Positions 1-12,519 of a stretch of DNA of 64,000 bases are shown here, one piece after another. How positions within the stretch are numbered: position 1 is the first letter of the stretch; every line of letters begins with the position of its first letter. The stretch spans positions 238,500,088-238,564,087 of the forward strand of contig NC_134700.1 in assembly GCF_043290135.1 (NCBI RefSeq), given 5' to 3'. This DNA comes from Rhipicephalus microplus (taxonomy: Eukaryota; Arthropoda; Arachnida; Ixodida; Ixodidae). The position numbers and the translations under genes were made by a program. The notes below the pieces were generated by a model. The model worked only from the letters and a program-made list of their open reading frames with translations. It was not told the DNA's origin and did no database searches.

Positions 1-1041
1 GGTGTCGTTAACTCTAACAAGCAAATATTAAATTGTGATGCCAATACCATCAGAGTGGTGACACACTCTTTCGTGGCATTGTTGTATGTATTCAGAACAA
101 TGCGAGCACTGTTCTAGCACGCAGACGAAGTAATACTATGGATCTTCAGTGTCTCTTCACTGTTTGAGTTGCACCTCTTCACCAAATGCACTTTTTATGT
201 TTCGTAACGGTACAGCGGCCTCCAGAGGGCTTGAAGGAGTTTGGTTGATAAGTCAAGTGTGCTTACAATTTTCCCTTCAACTTCAAATAAAAAAATAAGA
301 ATGAGTGCATCCGTGCGCTGCCGAGTGAGTAGACAAGGGGTACCTCAAGTGTACCCAGTTCTCAATGGAGTCCACTACTGAGGACAGGGAGCCTGTCGCC
401 ACGCTGGTAACTTATAGGGGGCATCGAGATCGACCGTCGAGAGCGACTATGCTTCGGCTGTTCCTCGCAGGGCCTCGACTTCGATTGGAGGCCTCTGCAT
501 TTGGCTGTGGATCTAGATGAGTGCGTACCCGTGTCGTTTTCGAGAGCTCTACTCCGAGCTGTGGCGTAGGGCCCTCTGCGCCAGTGGAAAGAAAGGACAA
601 ACTATTAGGTGGGCATTGAGGAAAAAATCAATGCCTTTGTTTTTTTTGTTTTTTTTCTTTTTTTTTTCATTCGGCATTGACATAAAGCAGAGCGTGAAAA
701 ATAATGATGCTCAAAAATAAATGAGCTAAACTAATTTAGTATTATAAGCTAAACCATAAAACTAAGAATAAATAGAAAACGAAATAGAGATTGCGTAGAG
801 GATGGCATGCTTCGCTTACAGTCTTTGTGCTTTCTTTGATTTTATTATTTGCGAAGCATCTTTTTTTGCGTACTGAAAAACATTTCCACCTTCGGCACGT
901 ATCAGTTGCCAAAATGTATGATCCTCTGTTAGCGTTGTTGAGTTGATCCAGGGACAGCTTCTGATGTCCCATGAGTACCAAATACTTTAAATCGTTAAAC
1001 ACTTTTTCTAATGACACGAACTTCTGGCGCCTATCTGATTG
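1..1041. other. unassigned sequence, no gene seen
   Basis: No coding region or recognised repeat is visible here. The stretch has a T-rich tract near 635-670 and A/T-rich sequence after 700. Open frames are short and overlap each other on both strands, as expected by chance. The right edge is set by the point where the minus-strand composite repeat becomes recognisable. Confidence 0.5.
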
Positions 1042-2044
1042 TTTGACGAATATGACGCGCTGGTCAGGATATGCACAACGTCACCACCCCGTCATGTACG
1101 TCAACAAACACCTCGCGTCAGACAGTGGCACATACTCAAGGACGGGTATGTGCCACTGGCATGCCGTTAAGTGCCACAGGTCAATTAGTATCTACCCAGA
1201 AACGGTGAGAACGCATGTCGGTAATTTTGTCGCGTAAGCGTTGGGAAAAATCTGACATCTGAACGTATGAATCATCAACACAAAATAAGGCCATATGGGG
1301 CCAGGACGAACCCGTACGCGAATTTGTTTTTTTTTTTGTGAAAATCATCAACGAGCGGAATGGTTTGCTGTCTGAACAAGTGTGCAGTAACAATGAAGAT
1401 GTGTTTTTTCATGTTCGTAACCCACCTGCTGTAACGCCTCCGGGAAAAACGTGGTTATGTATGAATAAAGAAACAAATAAAGACATCGGTGGCGATGACC
1501 TGATGATTGCGCAGAATCAGAGTTTCAGCAGGAATCAAACCTCAGCATTCTGCATGGCAATCAAGCATTGTACCACAAAGGCACGCCAGGTCTCGGAACT
1601 ACATTTAGAAATAGATCCTAGTGTTCGCGAAACGTCAATTGTGGTTTCAGCACTGGTTATCCAGGTTTAGGAACATTAAATGTGTACTTCTATGATACAG
1701 CCGTTATGTCGTCTCAACGTCCATTGTAGTTATGTGTCACGCGCAAATCTTCACCTATGTAACAGTGTTCAGGGCTACCGTACTCGCAAGCACCAGCGCT
1801 TCATATCAGCTTATCGCTTCTCTTGTTGCTAATACTCATGCGCCATTTGGCACCGTTGCGCAAAATAAACAAATGGTTATATAAACATGTGCAACTGTTC
1901 AACGTGTGTCTGTGCATGCAACATTTGTACTTATATTAAGCGTCATTTCATAACGTGTCACTCTATAAAAAATACAACACAGTCACCTTCCCTCAACATT
2001 CTTCGCATAACGTTGATTCCCAAAGCATACGTGGAGTCTGCCTA
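1042..2044 (-). repeat. composite tRNA-Gly-like repeat, copy E (3' truncated)
   Basis: This is a minus-strand copy of a ~1 kb dispersed repeat also seen at 24.0, 27.3, 56.0 and 63.2 kb. Read on the minus strand it starts near 2044 with GGCAGAC then the TATGCGAAG block, contains the TATATAACCA block near 1880, the tRNA-Gly-like module at 1521-1593, and the inverted repeat built on GGCACATAC/GTATGTGCC at 1127-1159. It then loses similarity at about 1042, just before the position where other copies carry the GATA array, so the microsatellite and the 3' end are missing. The open frame at 1338-1670 on the plus strand is antisense to this repeat and is not a gene. The copy is clearly more diverged than those at 24 and 63 kb. 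Confidence 0.8.
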
Positions 2045-2460
2045 ATTTTTTATACTGTTGGCTTCATGTGGTTCTGTCTAACAGAGCCGGTCTGCTCGAT
2101 TCTCATACCTTATTTTGCTTTGGGGTGTCGTGTCGTGTGTATATTTACGTTCACCGAAACGCGAAGTAAGCACTCAAAGCGCACATCTTCCTCTCAGAAT
2201 GCCTTTTACTTCGAATGCCTAACGGTGATTTAGTGAAGCATGTTCGTCCACTCTGAACATGTAATACTGAAGATCGAACACAGTTTTCAGGTTCTTAGAT
2301 TTTTAATGTGTGCTAGAACACGTTAGGATCATGGCTGATAAAATCACCTAAAATTTCTCGCTTGCGAATGACTGAGTATCGGCGGTGATCGCTAATATAT
2401 GTGCTCCTATCACGCCTTCTCTCTTTCATTCTTGCTTTCTCTATTTTGCTCCACGTTTCT

Positions 2461-2535
2461 CTTTCCTGGTATAGCGTCGCAAACCGGGTACAACTTGGTT
2501 AACCATGCTGCCTTTCCTTTACATTTGTCTCATCT
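2461..2535 (+). repeat. pyrimidine-rich dispersed repeat, copy 1
   Basis: The sequence carries a CGCAAACCGGG block followed by CTTGGTTAACC and a CTGCCTTTCCTTT pyrimidine tract. The same order of blocks recurs near 12.42, 18.88 and 19.37 kb, which is why it is called a repeat. I have seen this motif type in tick sequence, but cannot name the family. It lies directly upstream of an old SINE. Confidence 0.45.
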
Positions 2536-2538
2536 CTT

Positions 2539-2765
2539 ATGATGGTCTTGGGGATAGAATACTCGACGGCTGCCTCGAAGGTCACAGAATCGAATTCCGC
2601 CCACAACGGCTTCATTATCGATGGAGGCCAAATAATCTAGCCTTGTGTACTTAGATATAGGTGCTCGTTAAAAAAACGCAAATGGTCGAAATTTCTAGAG
2701 TCCTCCACTATACGAAGACTTTCATAATCATATCTTGGTTCAGGGACATAAAACCAACACCAATA
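2539..2765 (+). repeat. old Ruka-like SINE, nearly full length
   Basis: Blocks align in order with the cleaner SINE copies at 23.5 and 49.4 kb. There is a degraded tRNA head with B-box-like GAATCGAATTCC at 2587-2598, then CGATGGAGGC, GTGTACTTAGAT, a GCTCGTTAAA block, GGTCGAAATTTC, CCTCCACTA, CATAATCATAT and a final block near AAACC. Many substitutions and no visible target duplication point to an old insertion. Confidence 0.65.
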
Positions 2766-5700
2766 ATTACTAATAGTTTGCCTTTGTCTCTCTTTCTTGT
2801 AAACTGAGGTTATGATACCGCATTATATAAAGAACTAGACCACGAGTGGTCTTTGGTGTTTGCCCTAATATAAATGAACTTCCAAGGGGAAGGAAATAAG
2901 GTTACGTTACTCGATTCCGCGGCTACTCTTTCCACCTCCCATGCAAACTTTCAGCCGTCTCTTACGCCTGCCATCTCGACTTCGCGCTGTCCCATAAGCA
3001 AACGCTTCCGGAACCGGAGACCTAGTTTGGCACGGGACTTCTTTCTGCTGGCACGTAGGGTACGCAGCCACCGCACTGGCCGGATGAGTCTGTGTGTGCG
3101 CCCACCTCTTCTAGTGACGGTCGGGCTCGTCTTTCGCGAGCATCCTTTTACCTTGGCCGAACGGTGACTTCCAGTAAAAGCGTGCCGCCGTCATTTCCGA
3201 AATACGACGCCTATACTCCGCGCACTACACTACGCCGCGGGAAGTGCAGCTGATGGATCGCTTGGACGATTGTAACAGTAATCACACTGAACCAAAACGC
3301 CGCATCAGTCTTCTTCACTTTTAGCCCAGTCACCAGCCGTCCTGGAAAGGGGGGCTCATGAAGACGCGCACTTTTTTTTTAACATTACTTTTCTTCAATA
3401 GGTAGTTGTTTTCCATAAATTTCGCTGTGTGTATTTTATCAAGAAATCTCTGTGCTGTTCGTGTTTGCTTTGTTTCTTCAAGCTAAACCAAGCTTAATAG
3501 AATAAGTGTGTTGCATCTCAAGCCCAGAAGTCTTCGAGAAATTTCCGGTGTAATACTTTTCTGGCTGCCTTTAAACACCTTCGCCGTGACAAATCACGGA
3601 TACATTTCGAAAACTTTAACAAATTAAGCAATCTCGTTTTGCAACTGTCCAAATGTCGCTAAAAACTTTGTCCGTGCACCTGAAGCAAAGATTTTATGCA
3701 AAGAAGGCTGCATTAAATACATAATTTTGCCAATCTTCTTCTTCAAAAAATTTTGTTCGGGTCGTGCAAATGAAGTGATGAGTTGATGCATTCGCAGCTG
3801 CCTTAAAGCTAAATGAATTCTAAATATTTCACGAAACTGCCTCGTAAGTTTCAGTCTCCTCCTCCACAAGCCACCTTTTCATCATTCATTTCATTGTCTT
3901 GAGGAAACCACGCTGCAATCTTTTGTTCGTACCCAAGTTTACCCTATTTTACTTTCTCAGTGGTTAACCTTCAACACCTAGTCGCTCACAATGGTCTTCA
4001 GAATTATTCACGTACGTCTTCTCATTGACATCCAGTTAAGTATACTTACGGTGTAGCAATATTTGAAATAAAATGTAGCGCTTGATTCGTAGTCGTGCTA
4101 ACGTTCGTGCAGCGGGAACAGTTTTATCCACCCTTTTCTATTAAGCTAAGTTTGTTTCTGGCTCATAAAACGTCTCCACATGATTGGGTACAACACCTGG
4201 GACCATGAGAATACTTTAGCGAAACTTGTTATAAGAAGGCACTATATGGCTTGTCAAATTAGATAGGTGGCTGTCCACGCCGACAACATGGGTGGTACCA
4301 AAACTCGGACAACGCCATACGAGGTGCGAAGTAATGTGCTCGTGATGTCAAAGGTCACTTAAATATCCGAGCCCATGATGACCTATGACCAAGTCGCCAC
4401 GGGACATCATCGCACGAAGGACTCATCCCAGAAGCATTGCAAGATGACGCCATAGGCAGAAATCTTCGGGGAGGAGGGGGAGTGCCAGTACAGTCGACTA
4501 AAGCATACAATCATGGCCTTGGAGTGTTCCTATAGGCGAATGGATAAAAGAGCCTGCAGTGATTTTATAATTAACAATAAAGTTTCTTTTTTATTATTCT
4601 TTACATAGAGATATAGTGTTGTTTATGCATATTGAATTAGACTATGTGAGAGACTTGTATTGGAAGTTATATTAGCAGGCAAATAAGAAACTTTAACTTC
4701 TATAGCTGAAACCACTTGAAGTGTATGGCGATCTCACCTGCGAAGATCAGTAGGAAGCGTCTTAAATTGCCCTTCTAAATCATGTTCTTGCTCTGCTATA
4801 TCTCCTCTGTACTGAACGAAAAGTTAGTAGCTGTTCTCGAATTCTACCGGCGTGGTAAGTGCACGAATGCCTTTACGACTGCATTCTAGTCGCGTGCTCT
4901 CCACGATCTTGTGGGGGTTATTTTTGCCATTCCCGTTTTTTCTGAATGTATTGTCCAACCTCAATTTTTTACTCAAGAATAAAATTCCTGCTAAGAAGTT
5001 GTTGTTTTTTTCTTTCCGTGAGAGCTATCTTCTCGTTATATATATAACAAAGCCAAGCACGCGTTTCTTCTAACCACAGAGTTTACGCGCAGTCCACGTT
5101 CCCCGCAGTTATTCTCGTAATGAACCGGCTTTCCACGGAAACACCAAATGTGGCTGTAAATGTGTGAAACAAAACTTGCTCGTAAATGCGTGAGCCTCAG
5201 CTAACTAATCCGGACAGCTTTGAAAGGCGTACATGCCTCGTCGTGGATGCGTCTTCAAAGTGACAAACGATTTTTTTTTTTTGTGACTTGGCCTTCGAGG
5301 CCACTTTACCAGACGTTCTTTTTTTTTCTGTTAATCTGATCAGGGAAACATCTTCTTTTTTCGGTCATTCTTAAACACTGGTAGTTGTTTTTATCCCTGT
5401 TTAACAACAAGACAAATTCTCATTATTTTGGTTCCGTGCTCAGTGAAGTGCGCTGGATTTTTTCTTTTTTTGCTTCGTTAAGATTCTTTCAACGTCCACA
5501 AAAAATCAGGGAGGCAAGTGTAGACTTCAATAAGACGTAACTGCCTCGGCAGCCCATCGAATTCACGACTTCGTCTTAACTTGCACGAATTCACGGCCGG
5601 TAAGTTATCGCAGCTACTTGTAGGTCTGCCTGCCTGTAAAATGCATATCTTAAACAAGCATCGTTTATGCCCACATTGTTTTCTCCGCATCGCATATCGT

Positions 5701-8627
5701 TTTCCTTCACGAAAATAAGTAACATTAACGATCCCAGCAATTCACTACATTGCATCAAAATGCTTCTGACTACTGAGACCGTATCGAGACAAATGCAAAT
5801 AAAAGAAACAATGAAAATGTTCCGTTCGATTGAGAATCAAAGCCAAGCTGTTTGCGTGGAAAGCACGTGTCCTACCACAGAGACACGGTGTGGCTTGAAA
5901 CTGCTGCGAAAAAAAACACTATATGAACGCCATGTAATGGATGGAGTGTCCCGAGCTCCTGTAAGATTGCATGGCCTAATTCTAGTATTGAACCAGGCGT
6001 CAGAACGCGTGAGTTGTATCGAGTCAGTGTTTTAAAAGCCTCCTACCCATCTCAAAGCGCCCAGACATATGTAATTATATCGTCAGCTGCAAAGAAACCA
6101 ACCAAGGAGGCATCTGCGTAAGTTTGCATGTTGTCTTACGGACGCGTTGCAGGCCATTCGCTCATTCGCGAAAGGAAGAGTTGTAGCGCAGTGGGTCCTT
6201 AACAACTGTAATTGCAATAGGCATGCTGGGATAGGTGGAAACGCCGAGTGTAGCACGCGCAGTGATTCGTTTTCTTACGGCACAGTCGAGACGTGCCAAG
6301 AACCGAATTGGCTTGCATTTGGGAAGGTGGTGCGCATGAGGTCCGATTACGATATCGCGTGCTACTGTTGATTGCGAGAAACTAGTGTCCTCCAAACTTT
6401 TCGTCTTTTTTTTCAGTTTTGGTCGAAAAGTGGCGAGTCGTGTGTCTGACCCAATTTCTGTGCCACGTACGTAGTAAGACTCTTCTGTTGAGTAGGCCAC
6501 TGCTGAGTAACTATCCGAGGAGTTACGAATGACCTAGTTACGTACGGTTTCGCTGTAAAAGACATGACCCACGATAACGTGTGAGCGATCTGAAAAAAAA
6601 AAGTGGCGTGCTTTTTTTTCTCGCTTTCTGTTTATTGCACGATGGGAAGATACAAAAGCGCGCACAGCCAGCCGGGGTAAGTTTTCTCGGAGGAGCTGCT
6701 CCGAGCGGCCACTGCCCGTCGGAGCCTCGCCCTTTCTTTCTCAGACCACTCGACGCCTTCGTTGTTGCTTCGTTTACCCTTGGGACTGGACCTGGCTGAT
6801 TGGTTCATTCGACCGTTCTTCAGTCGCTTACCAGCAGCCTCCCCCTTCTTTCTCTGGCGTGGCCCTCTATCTCTCACGTTTAACCTTACAGCTAAGTGTT
6901 CCCGGAGAATGTTCTCTCGATAATTTCGCGTGGGACAACCTTTTCGTTTGTTCGAGAAACTCTTCCTCTGATCTGCCTTGAAAAACGCGATTGAGGGGCT
7001 CAGAAACGAGTGGATTGTATAGCTAAGCTATAGTGACTCGGAGGCAACTTTAAAAAGGCCGTTCACAATTATTTTTGTGATTTCTAATGATTGTGTCAGC
7101 TACGACAAAGAAATTAAGGTATGATAGCATCTGAACGAGCGAAAAACGCTTAAACCACGGAAAAAAAGCACATCATGTGGTTCGTGTTATTTCATTTTGT
7201 TGCGTTATCGGATGCTCTATATGGGTCAGTACCAACAAACCCGATCCCATTGTTTGTTATATTAAGTTATTGGCTTTACGATGAAGAAAGGTGCGCACCT
7301 CTTCAGCTACTTCACGAAAATGCTTTTTTTTTTGTCACCTTGTTTTCACGTTGATAAATAGCAACTCCCTGCTGATGGTTTGAGGTTTTCATGGCCTCAA
7401 TGGCTCAATGCGCGAAGCATCTAAGAGGTCTGAATAAAAAAACAGTACAACCAACAAAAGTGAAGAGGCCAGGCTGCGTTTCGTAAAATAGGACCTATTA
7501 CACCATATTACCAGTGGTCGAACGCCGTTGCGTGAAGCTCTGTGACCAGAACTAAACATCTCAGCCAAAAGCACAGCCAGTGGGGCAAAGGAGTTGTTTG
7601 GGGAGAGGGGTGGGGGGGCTTAAAATTAACTCCGCCGAAATATATAAATTTTGTATCCGTATATATACACGTGCATGAACACGAGCACAGACATGCATAA
7701 AGTGTGGTTGCCCCCACCCTTTTCGAAAAGAAAGAAATTCCGGCTGTGCCTTTGGATTCATCTGAGCTACAGTTACAGCACGCTGTCTCAAGTCGCAGCG
7801 ACGAGTATGCATATACCAATTCGAGGGCTCTGTTTCAACCCGTTCACGACCTCGTATAGAATCACGTGTTAAGCAATGCCAGATATGCCCAGTATACATG
7901 GTTCTACTAATTCACGACCATTCCCGCTTAGAAAAAAGATTATATCCATTTTTTTGTTTCTTTAAGGAGAAGAAATTTGCAGTTATACATTTTTCGATTA
8001 ACGTACTTTCGTGCGTAGGTGCTGAGAACGTCTCTCTAGTATTCCCTATATCCCGTCAATCGAACATCCTCCCCCCTTCCTTTTTTTTTATTGCACTATC
8101 TCCTTGTATCAGGCGAGTGACTGCTGTTGGCTGACCACGGGGCATGCGAAAAATTTGTTCTTTGAAACGACGCTGCACGAAACGAGCAAAAGTCACTTCG
8201 GACGTCACCGTGGCCGCCACCGCTTTCCGCGCCCACTTTGTACGTGTCACTGCAAACGTCCTCGCTAAAATCTTGCATCCTTTTTTTGCTTGCTTCTTCC
8301 AGGCGCACCTTTCACTCATTCTTTTTGTTTCTATCGCTCGTATGCCTTTAGGGTTTCGTGGGCTACTGGAATCTCTGCCACCGGATAAGTCAGGACCGGG
8401 CGCCAGTCAACTCGACCCGACAATTGACGAGCTGCCCATCGTCCTTCTTATTGCCTGCCTGTCTGTGTTCGGAAGTGGGTGCACTTATTTTTTTTTCGTT
8501 TCCTTCACCGAAGTCGGGAGCGTCTGCAGCACGCGAACAAACCACCGTTCCCCCGGTTTGTGTGCAACGCCGTCAAAGTTCACAGTGCTTGCCGGGTTAC
8601 TCTAACGTCAGCGAGAGTCATGCTATG
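2766..8627. other. unassigned sequence with short GC-rich patches
   Basis: I see no gene or named repeat. GC-rich stretches occur at about 2920-3340, 6660-6880 and 8140-8620. The last contains a good splice-acceptor-like pyrimidine tract ending CTTCTTCCAG at about 8292-8301, followed by a long open plus frame to 8605, but the product resembles nothing I know. T-rich runs are common. This could hide diverged introns or untranslated exons; the sequence alone does not show it. Confidence 0.4.
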
Positions 8628-9526
8628 CAGGGTGTCCCACGTTAATTTAGCCGGAGTTTAAAAATATGCCAGAGCACGTAATTACGACGCGACCAAATGC
8701 ATGTTGCTCACCGTTGACTGGAGTTAGTAAGACTATTTTTTGTGTTCTCAAATACTGTTTATTTGATAAGTTTAATAAACTAACTTTTCAAAAAACGAAG
8801 ATAGATAACAATTTCAATGAGAAAGTTGTAGATCGTTTTGCAAAACGTCCGATTACACAGTTTTGAACTTTATATCTGTTAGGTATTAGTGCTTTTCTGC
8901 TAATTACAAATTACCATAAAATACAAAAAATACCACGTGACAAACCCGCTCGTGCGCCAGTACTCGCAATGATTCTAGTGCTCCCTAACGTTACACGCAC
9001 GAACGACCCCAGCATTTGCCCCATTGTGCTGTCTTGGCAGGGCTGTAACGATGGTGGTGGCTTTACGATGAACATGTTTTTCTATCGGCCACAAAAAATG
9101 ATAACCGCTATGAGATCTCATCGCTGTCATGAACCAGTGCAAGGGAAGCGTATCGTTCGTACGTGGAACGTAGGGAGCACTAGAATCATCGTGCACAGTG
9201 ACGCGTGAGTGGGTTTGTCACGTGGTATTTTCTTTGCATTTTGCGGGCCTTTGTAATTAGCAGAAAAACACTAATACTTGATAGATATAAAGTTCAAAAC
9301 AATCTTTTTGGACGTCTTACAAACCGATCTTCAACTTTCTCATTGAAATTTGTAAGCCATCTTCGTTACTTCGAAAGTTAGTTAATTAAACAGATCTAAT
9401 TAAACAACAAAGAGCACAAAAATAGTCTAACTTTAGGCAACAGTGAGCAACATGCATTTGGTCGCGTCGTAATTACGTGTTCCGGCATATATTAAACTCT
9501 AGCTAAAGTTACATGGGACGCCCTGT
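8628..9526. mobile_element. foldback non-autonomous DNA element with long inverted arms
   Basis: The left arm (8628 to about 9008) and the right arm (about 9152 to 9526) are imperfect reverse complements over nearly their whole length. The ends read CAGGGTGTCCCAC and, on the opposite strand, CAGGGCGTCCCAT. Internal landmarks repeat in mirror order: the GCATGTTGCTCAC block, AACTTTATAT, CTAATTACAAA, CCACGTGACAAACCC and GATTCTAGTGCTCCCT. Only ~140 bp separates the arms, with no room for a transposase, so the element is non-autonomous. The GGGTGTCCCA terminus is common on tick and insect TIR elements, but I cannot assign a superfamily. Target duplications are not clear; the flanks are TATG and TATA. 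The open frames near 8969-9208 are parts of the arms. Confidence 0.85.
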
Positions 9527-9883
9527 ATATACTGAACGGAGCCGCTTCAGTGTGATATTTAATTAATAATTAGACATCCGTACTTAACGACTCTAGAAGG
9601 CTGGCCGTCAGTAGGTACCATATAGTCTCTCGGCGATGGTGCATAGTAAGTTTGAGTATAGTTCGCACCTAAAAATTACAGAAAGAAAAAAGTATCTGAA
9701 AGATGGGTTAAGCGTCATGCTGGCATTGTTATTTGTATTCATGAATTTTTGTCTTGATATTCTGAAGTCTAACAAGGTACCAACTAACCTATGAGAGAGT
9801 ATTAATCTGCTGCAGCCTTTCTAAGCCCCTCTAATAGTAACTACGTCATGATCATCTTGCAGTAGAATGACAGAGCTCCGAGC
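9527..9883. other. unassigned spacer
   Basis: AT-rich spacer between the foldback element and the CTTT array. I see no gene, repeat or regulatory motif. Confidence 0.5.
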
Positions 9884-9884
9884 T

Positions 9885-9924
<40 letters not shown>

Positions 9925-9958
9925 TCCTTCTTTCTTTCTTTCTTTCTTTCTTTTTTCT
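9884..9958 (+). repeat. (CTTT)n microsatellite
   Basis: About 75 bp of CTTT units with one CCTT interruption near 9926. It is strand-asymmetric, all pyrimidine on the plus strand, and so capable of triplex formation. Confidence 0.97.
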
Positions 9959-10289
9959 TGTGCTCGCATTTTTATTCATAACTGTGTCATTTAAATGCTA
10001 CCCGCCAGTTTCTTCAGTAAGTGGCTTCAAATTGTCTTTTTTTTGACAAGCGATTCAAAGATACACCGATTGCGCAACCATACTGAAACAAGGCACTTTC
10101 TGTATAAAACATGCACATATAGAAAATTAAAATGCTCATTCAGGTGTCGTGAATCTATACAAAAAAAAGCAACGATAAATGAGAAAAAAAAAACGCGAAC
10201 ACTGAAAAACGCTTGTCAAACAACCTGAGAACAAATCGAGGCGAAGAAATATGCCTATTTAAAGAAACAGGGACGAAACAAAACAAAGG

Positions 10290-10660
10290 GTGCGTTCACA
10301 CACGCGAGATGGGCGGAATTTTCTGCATACGCCCCACCTTGGGCGTACTTATTTTTCCGCTTACAGCGACCTCTCGCCGCCAGGTAAACCGGACGAGGCC
10401 TAGCGAGCGTGCACGTTGGCGGTTGCGCTTCCAATAACCCCGTGGTGCACAAGCGGCGCGGCCGCGAGGCAGCGACCGCCGGTGCTGACACCCGAGGTCG
10501 GAAGTCGCAGTGCCGTATGCTCGTGACAGGCCGCTGTCAGGGCACGTTTCCCGCCCGCAGCCGCGCCAATAGTCGTCGCGGTGATGGTGCCAGGAGCGTA
10601 CGTCTTTTCCGCACAATCTATATATACTTCGCGCAAGCGTATATCCTTGCTGTTTTTGCC
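10290..10660 (+). promoter_or_regulatory. GC-rich candidate promoter with CCAAT and TATA
   Basis: The region is CpG-rich compared with the AT-rich flanks. GCCAATA at about 10564-10570 lies ~50 bp upstream of CTATATATAC at 10618-10627, a normal CCAAT-to-TATA spacing, which would place a plus-strand start near 10650. There is no recognisable exon downstream, and the long minus-strand frame over the same bases is explained by low stop density in GC-rich sequence. It could equally belong to a retroelement. The call rests on motif spacing and composition only. Confidence 0.3.
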
Positions 10661-11520
10661 TCTTTATTTTTTCTCCCAACATTTTTGGCTTTTGAATAGT
10701 TTGTTTTGTCGAATTTACTTTGACAAACTCGACTTGTCGGGTGAGAAGAACGCAATTTTTAGGCTGTCACCTTAATTTGTACTGCCATTATTTGAAATGT
10801 TTTGGGCTTTGCTTGACTCGGGAATGATATCTTCTTGCGCTTTGTTCAGCGCACCGCGCTGTTATTACTCTGAACTGGTCTCGAGGATAATATTGCAGGC
10901 ATAGGGAAAGAGTAGTGTCGAGCGATGTTGTGTCGTGCGACAATGAATACAAACGGGAAAAGTGAATTTCCCGTTCTGCGCGCACAAGACATCGAGAATT
11001 TTTTTTTTTCATTTAGCCTATTCTGGTCTCTATCATTGTCTTTCATTATAAGCTTTACCGAAACCGAGAAGAAGCAAAAGCGCTCCTCTCAGAAACCTAT
11101 ACGCATATCGCATTTATACTAAATTACAAAATTTTTACGCGCACGTCAATGGGCGCGATGCACAGAATCATGAGCCGAAGCAATTAGGATAATGTCATTT
11201 TCATCAGTAACCGATATATTAAGCGATCCCCTGGACAGCTAGCCCCATTCCGACGGAGATGAAATGTGCCTGCCAGATAATGGCGTGAACCCGGCTCAGG
11301 CTCATCGCCGGATGCCCCGCGGCGGTGTCGGTGGCAGCGTAACAAAGTGCCGAACTTTAATCAACGGCCGTCAGTGTTGTTAGACAAAACAAACGCTTGG
11401 CGCCACGGGAAACCGTCGACCTGGCTGGACCCCTTGTTCGTCCGAGGCATAGCCTGCGCTTTCTCTTGATGTATTTTTCCGCGACCACGTCCAAGACAAA
11501 CACTGTCTGCTCCAGACCGT

Positions 11521-11580
11521 GGAGCGAAGGTCAGCGTATATAGTCGATGGAGCACCGCCGATGCCTCACAGCCGCCGCCT
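11521..11580 (+). promoter_or_regulatory. weak TATA-like motif in GC-rich patch
   Basis: GCGTATATAG at about 11534-11543 is followed ~25 bp later by CTCACAG, within a GC-rich stretch (11240-11800). No coding exon is recognised nearby. Low-confidence regulatory candidate. Confidence 0.2.
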
Positions 11581-11850
11581 CGCTGTAGCATTTGTTGCCC
11601 TTTGGCGGTGACTGTGGGCACTTGCGCGCTCTGAGAACGGCTGCGTGTTATTGTACTATACTTGAGGCGCGCACGCACGTGGTGCCACCACCGCCGGTCT
11701 GTGCGCGACAAATTGAGTCCTGGCGGAACGACCAGACACTGCCGACCATCACCAACCCTGAGACGCTCGTGGCCAAGAGAGGTGGCAGCTACGGCCAGCT
11801 AAGATTCCGAGGAGTGAATGGGGTGACGGAAAGACAGTCGATTGTTTTGC

Positions 11851-11979
<129 letters not shown>

Positions 11980-12414
11980 CGCTACGTGTTTACACAGCAA
12001 TGTTCCATCTCCATTGTTTCCGTAAATAAGAACGCGCTACTCGCGCTATAAACTCGTCCTGTCCGATGTGGTATTGGCGAAGAAGGGAGCGAAGCAAGTA
12101 CACAGGGATGACGCTTCAAGGAATTCCATCGAATCTGCGTTATGATGAGAAGACACAATGAAGGAAACTGTTATCTCAGTCCACTACAATGAAGTGATTG
12201 TTCTTTGACTTTGTAAAGCCCAGATGGCCCGCAGTAGAACAGCATGCAATATGTTTTTCCCGGTGTGGCGGCTACTCTGCGATTGATGCAAACTCTACAG
12301 TTCAATGTTCTCTGTTTCCACCCTCCTTACTCGAAGCTGTGTAGGAGTGACCAATTGTGCGTTTGGAAATGCATGTGTGTTTCTACTTACCTTTCCACAT
12401 ATCTCTGATTTCTT

Positions 12415-12515
12415 AGCTTTCTTTTCTTACCCTTTCCTCGGCACAGGGTAGCAAACGGGATCACTTATCTTTCTTTCAACCTTCCCACTTTCTGTATAGC
12501 ATTTATTTCTCTCCT
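12415..12515 (+). repeat. pyrimidine-rich dispersed repeat, copy 2
   Basis: CAGGGTAGCAAACGGG near 12446, then pyrimidine-rich blocks ending near 12515. The order matches the copies at 2.47 and 19.37 kb, although the GGTTAACC block is degraded here. Confidence 0.4.
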
Positions 12516-12519
12516 ATCC

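Noticed and set aside
1338..1670. 110-codon plus-strand gene
   Set aside because: The frame lies antisense to composite repeat copy E and is not preserved in the other copies.
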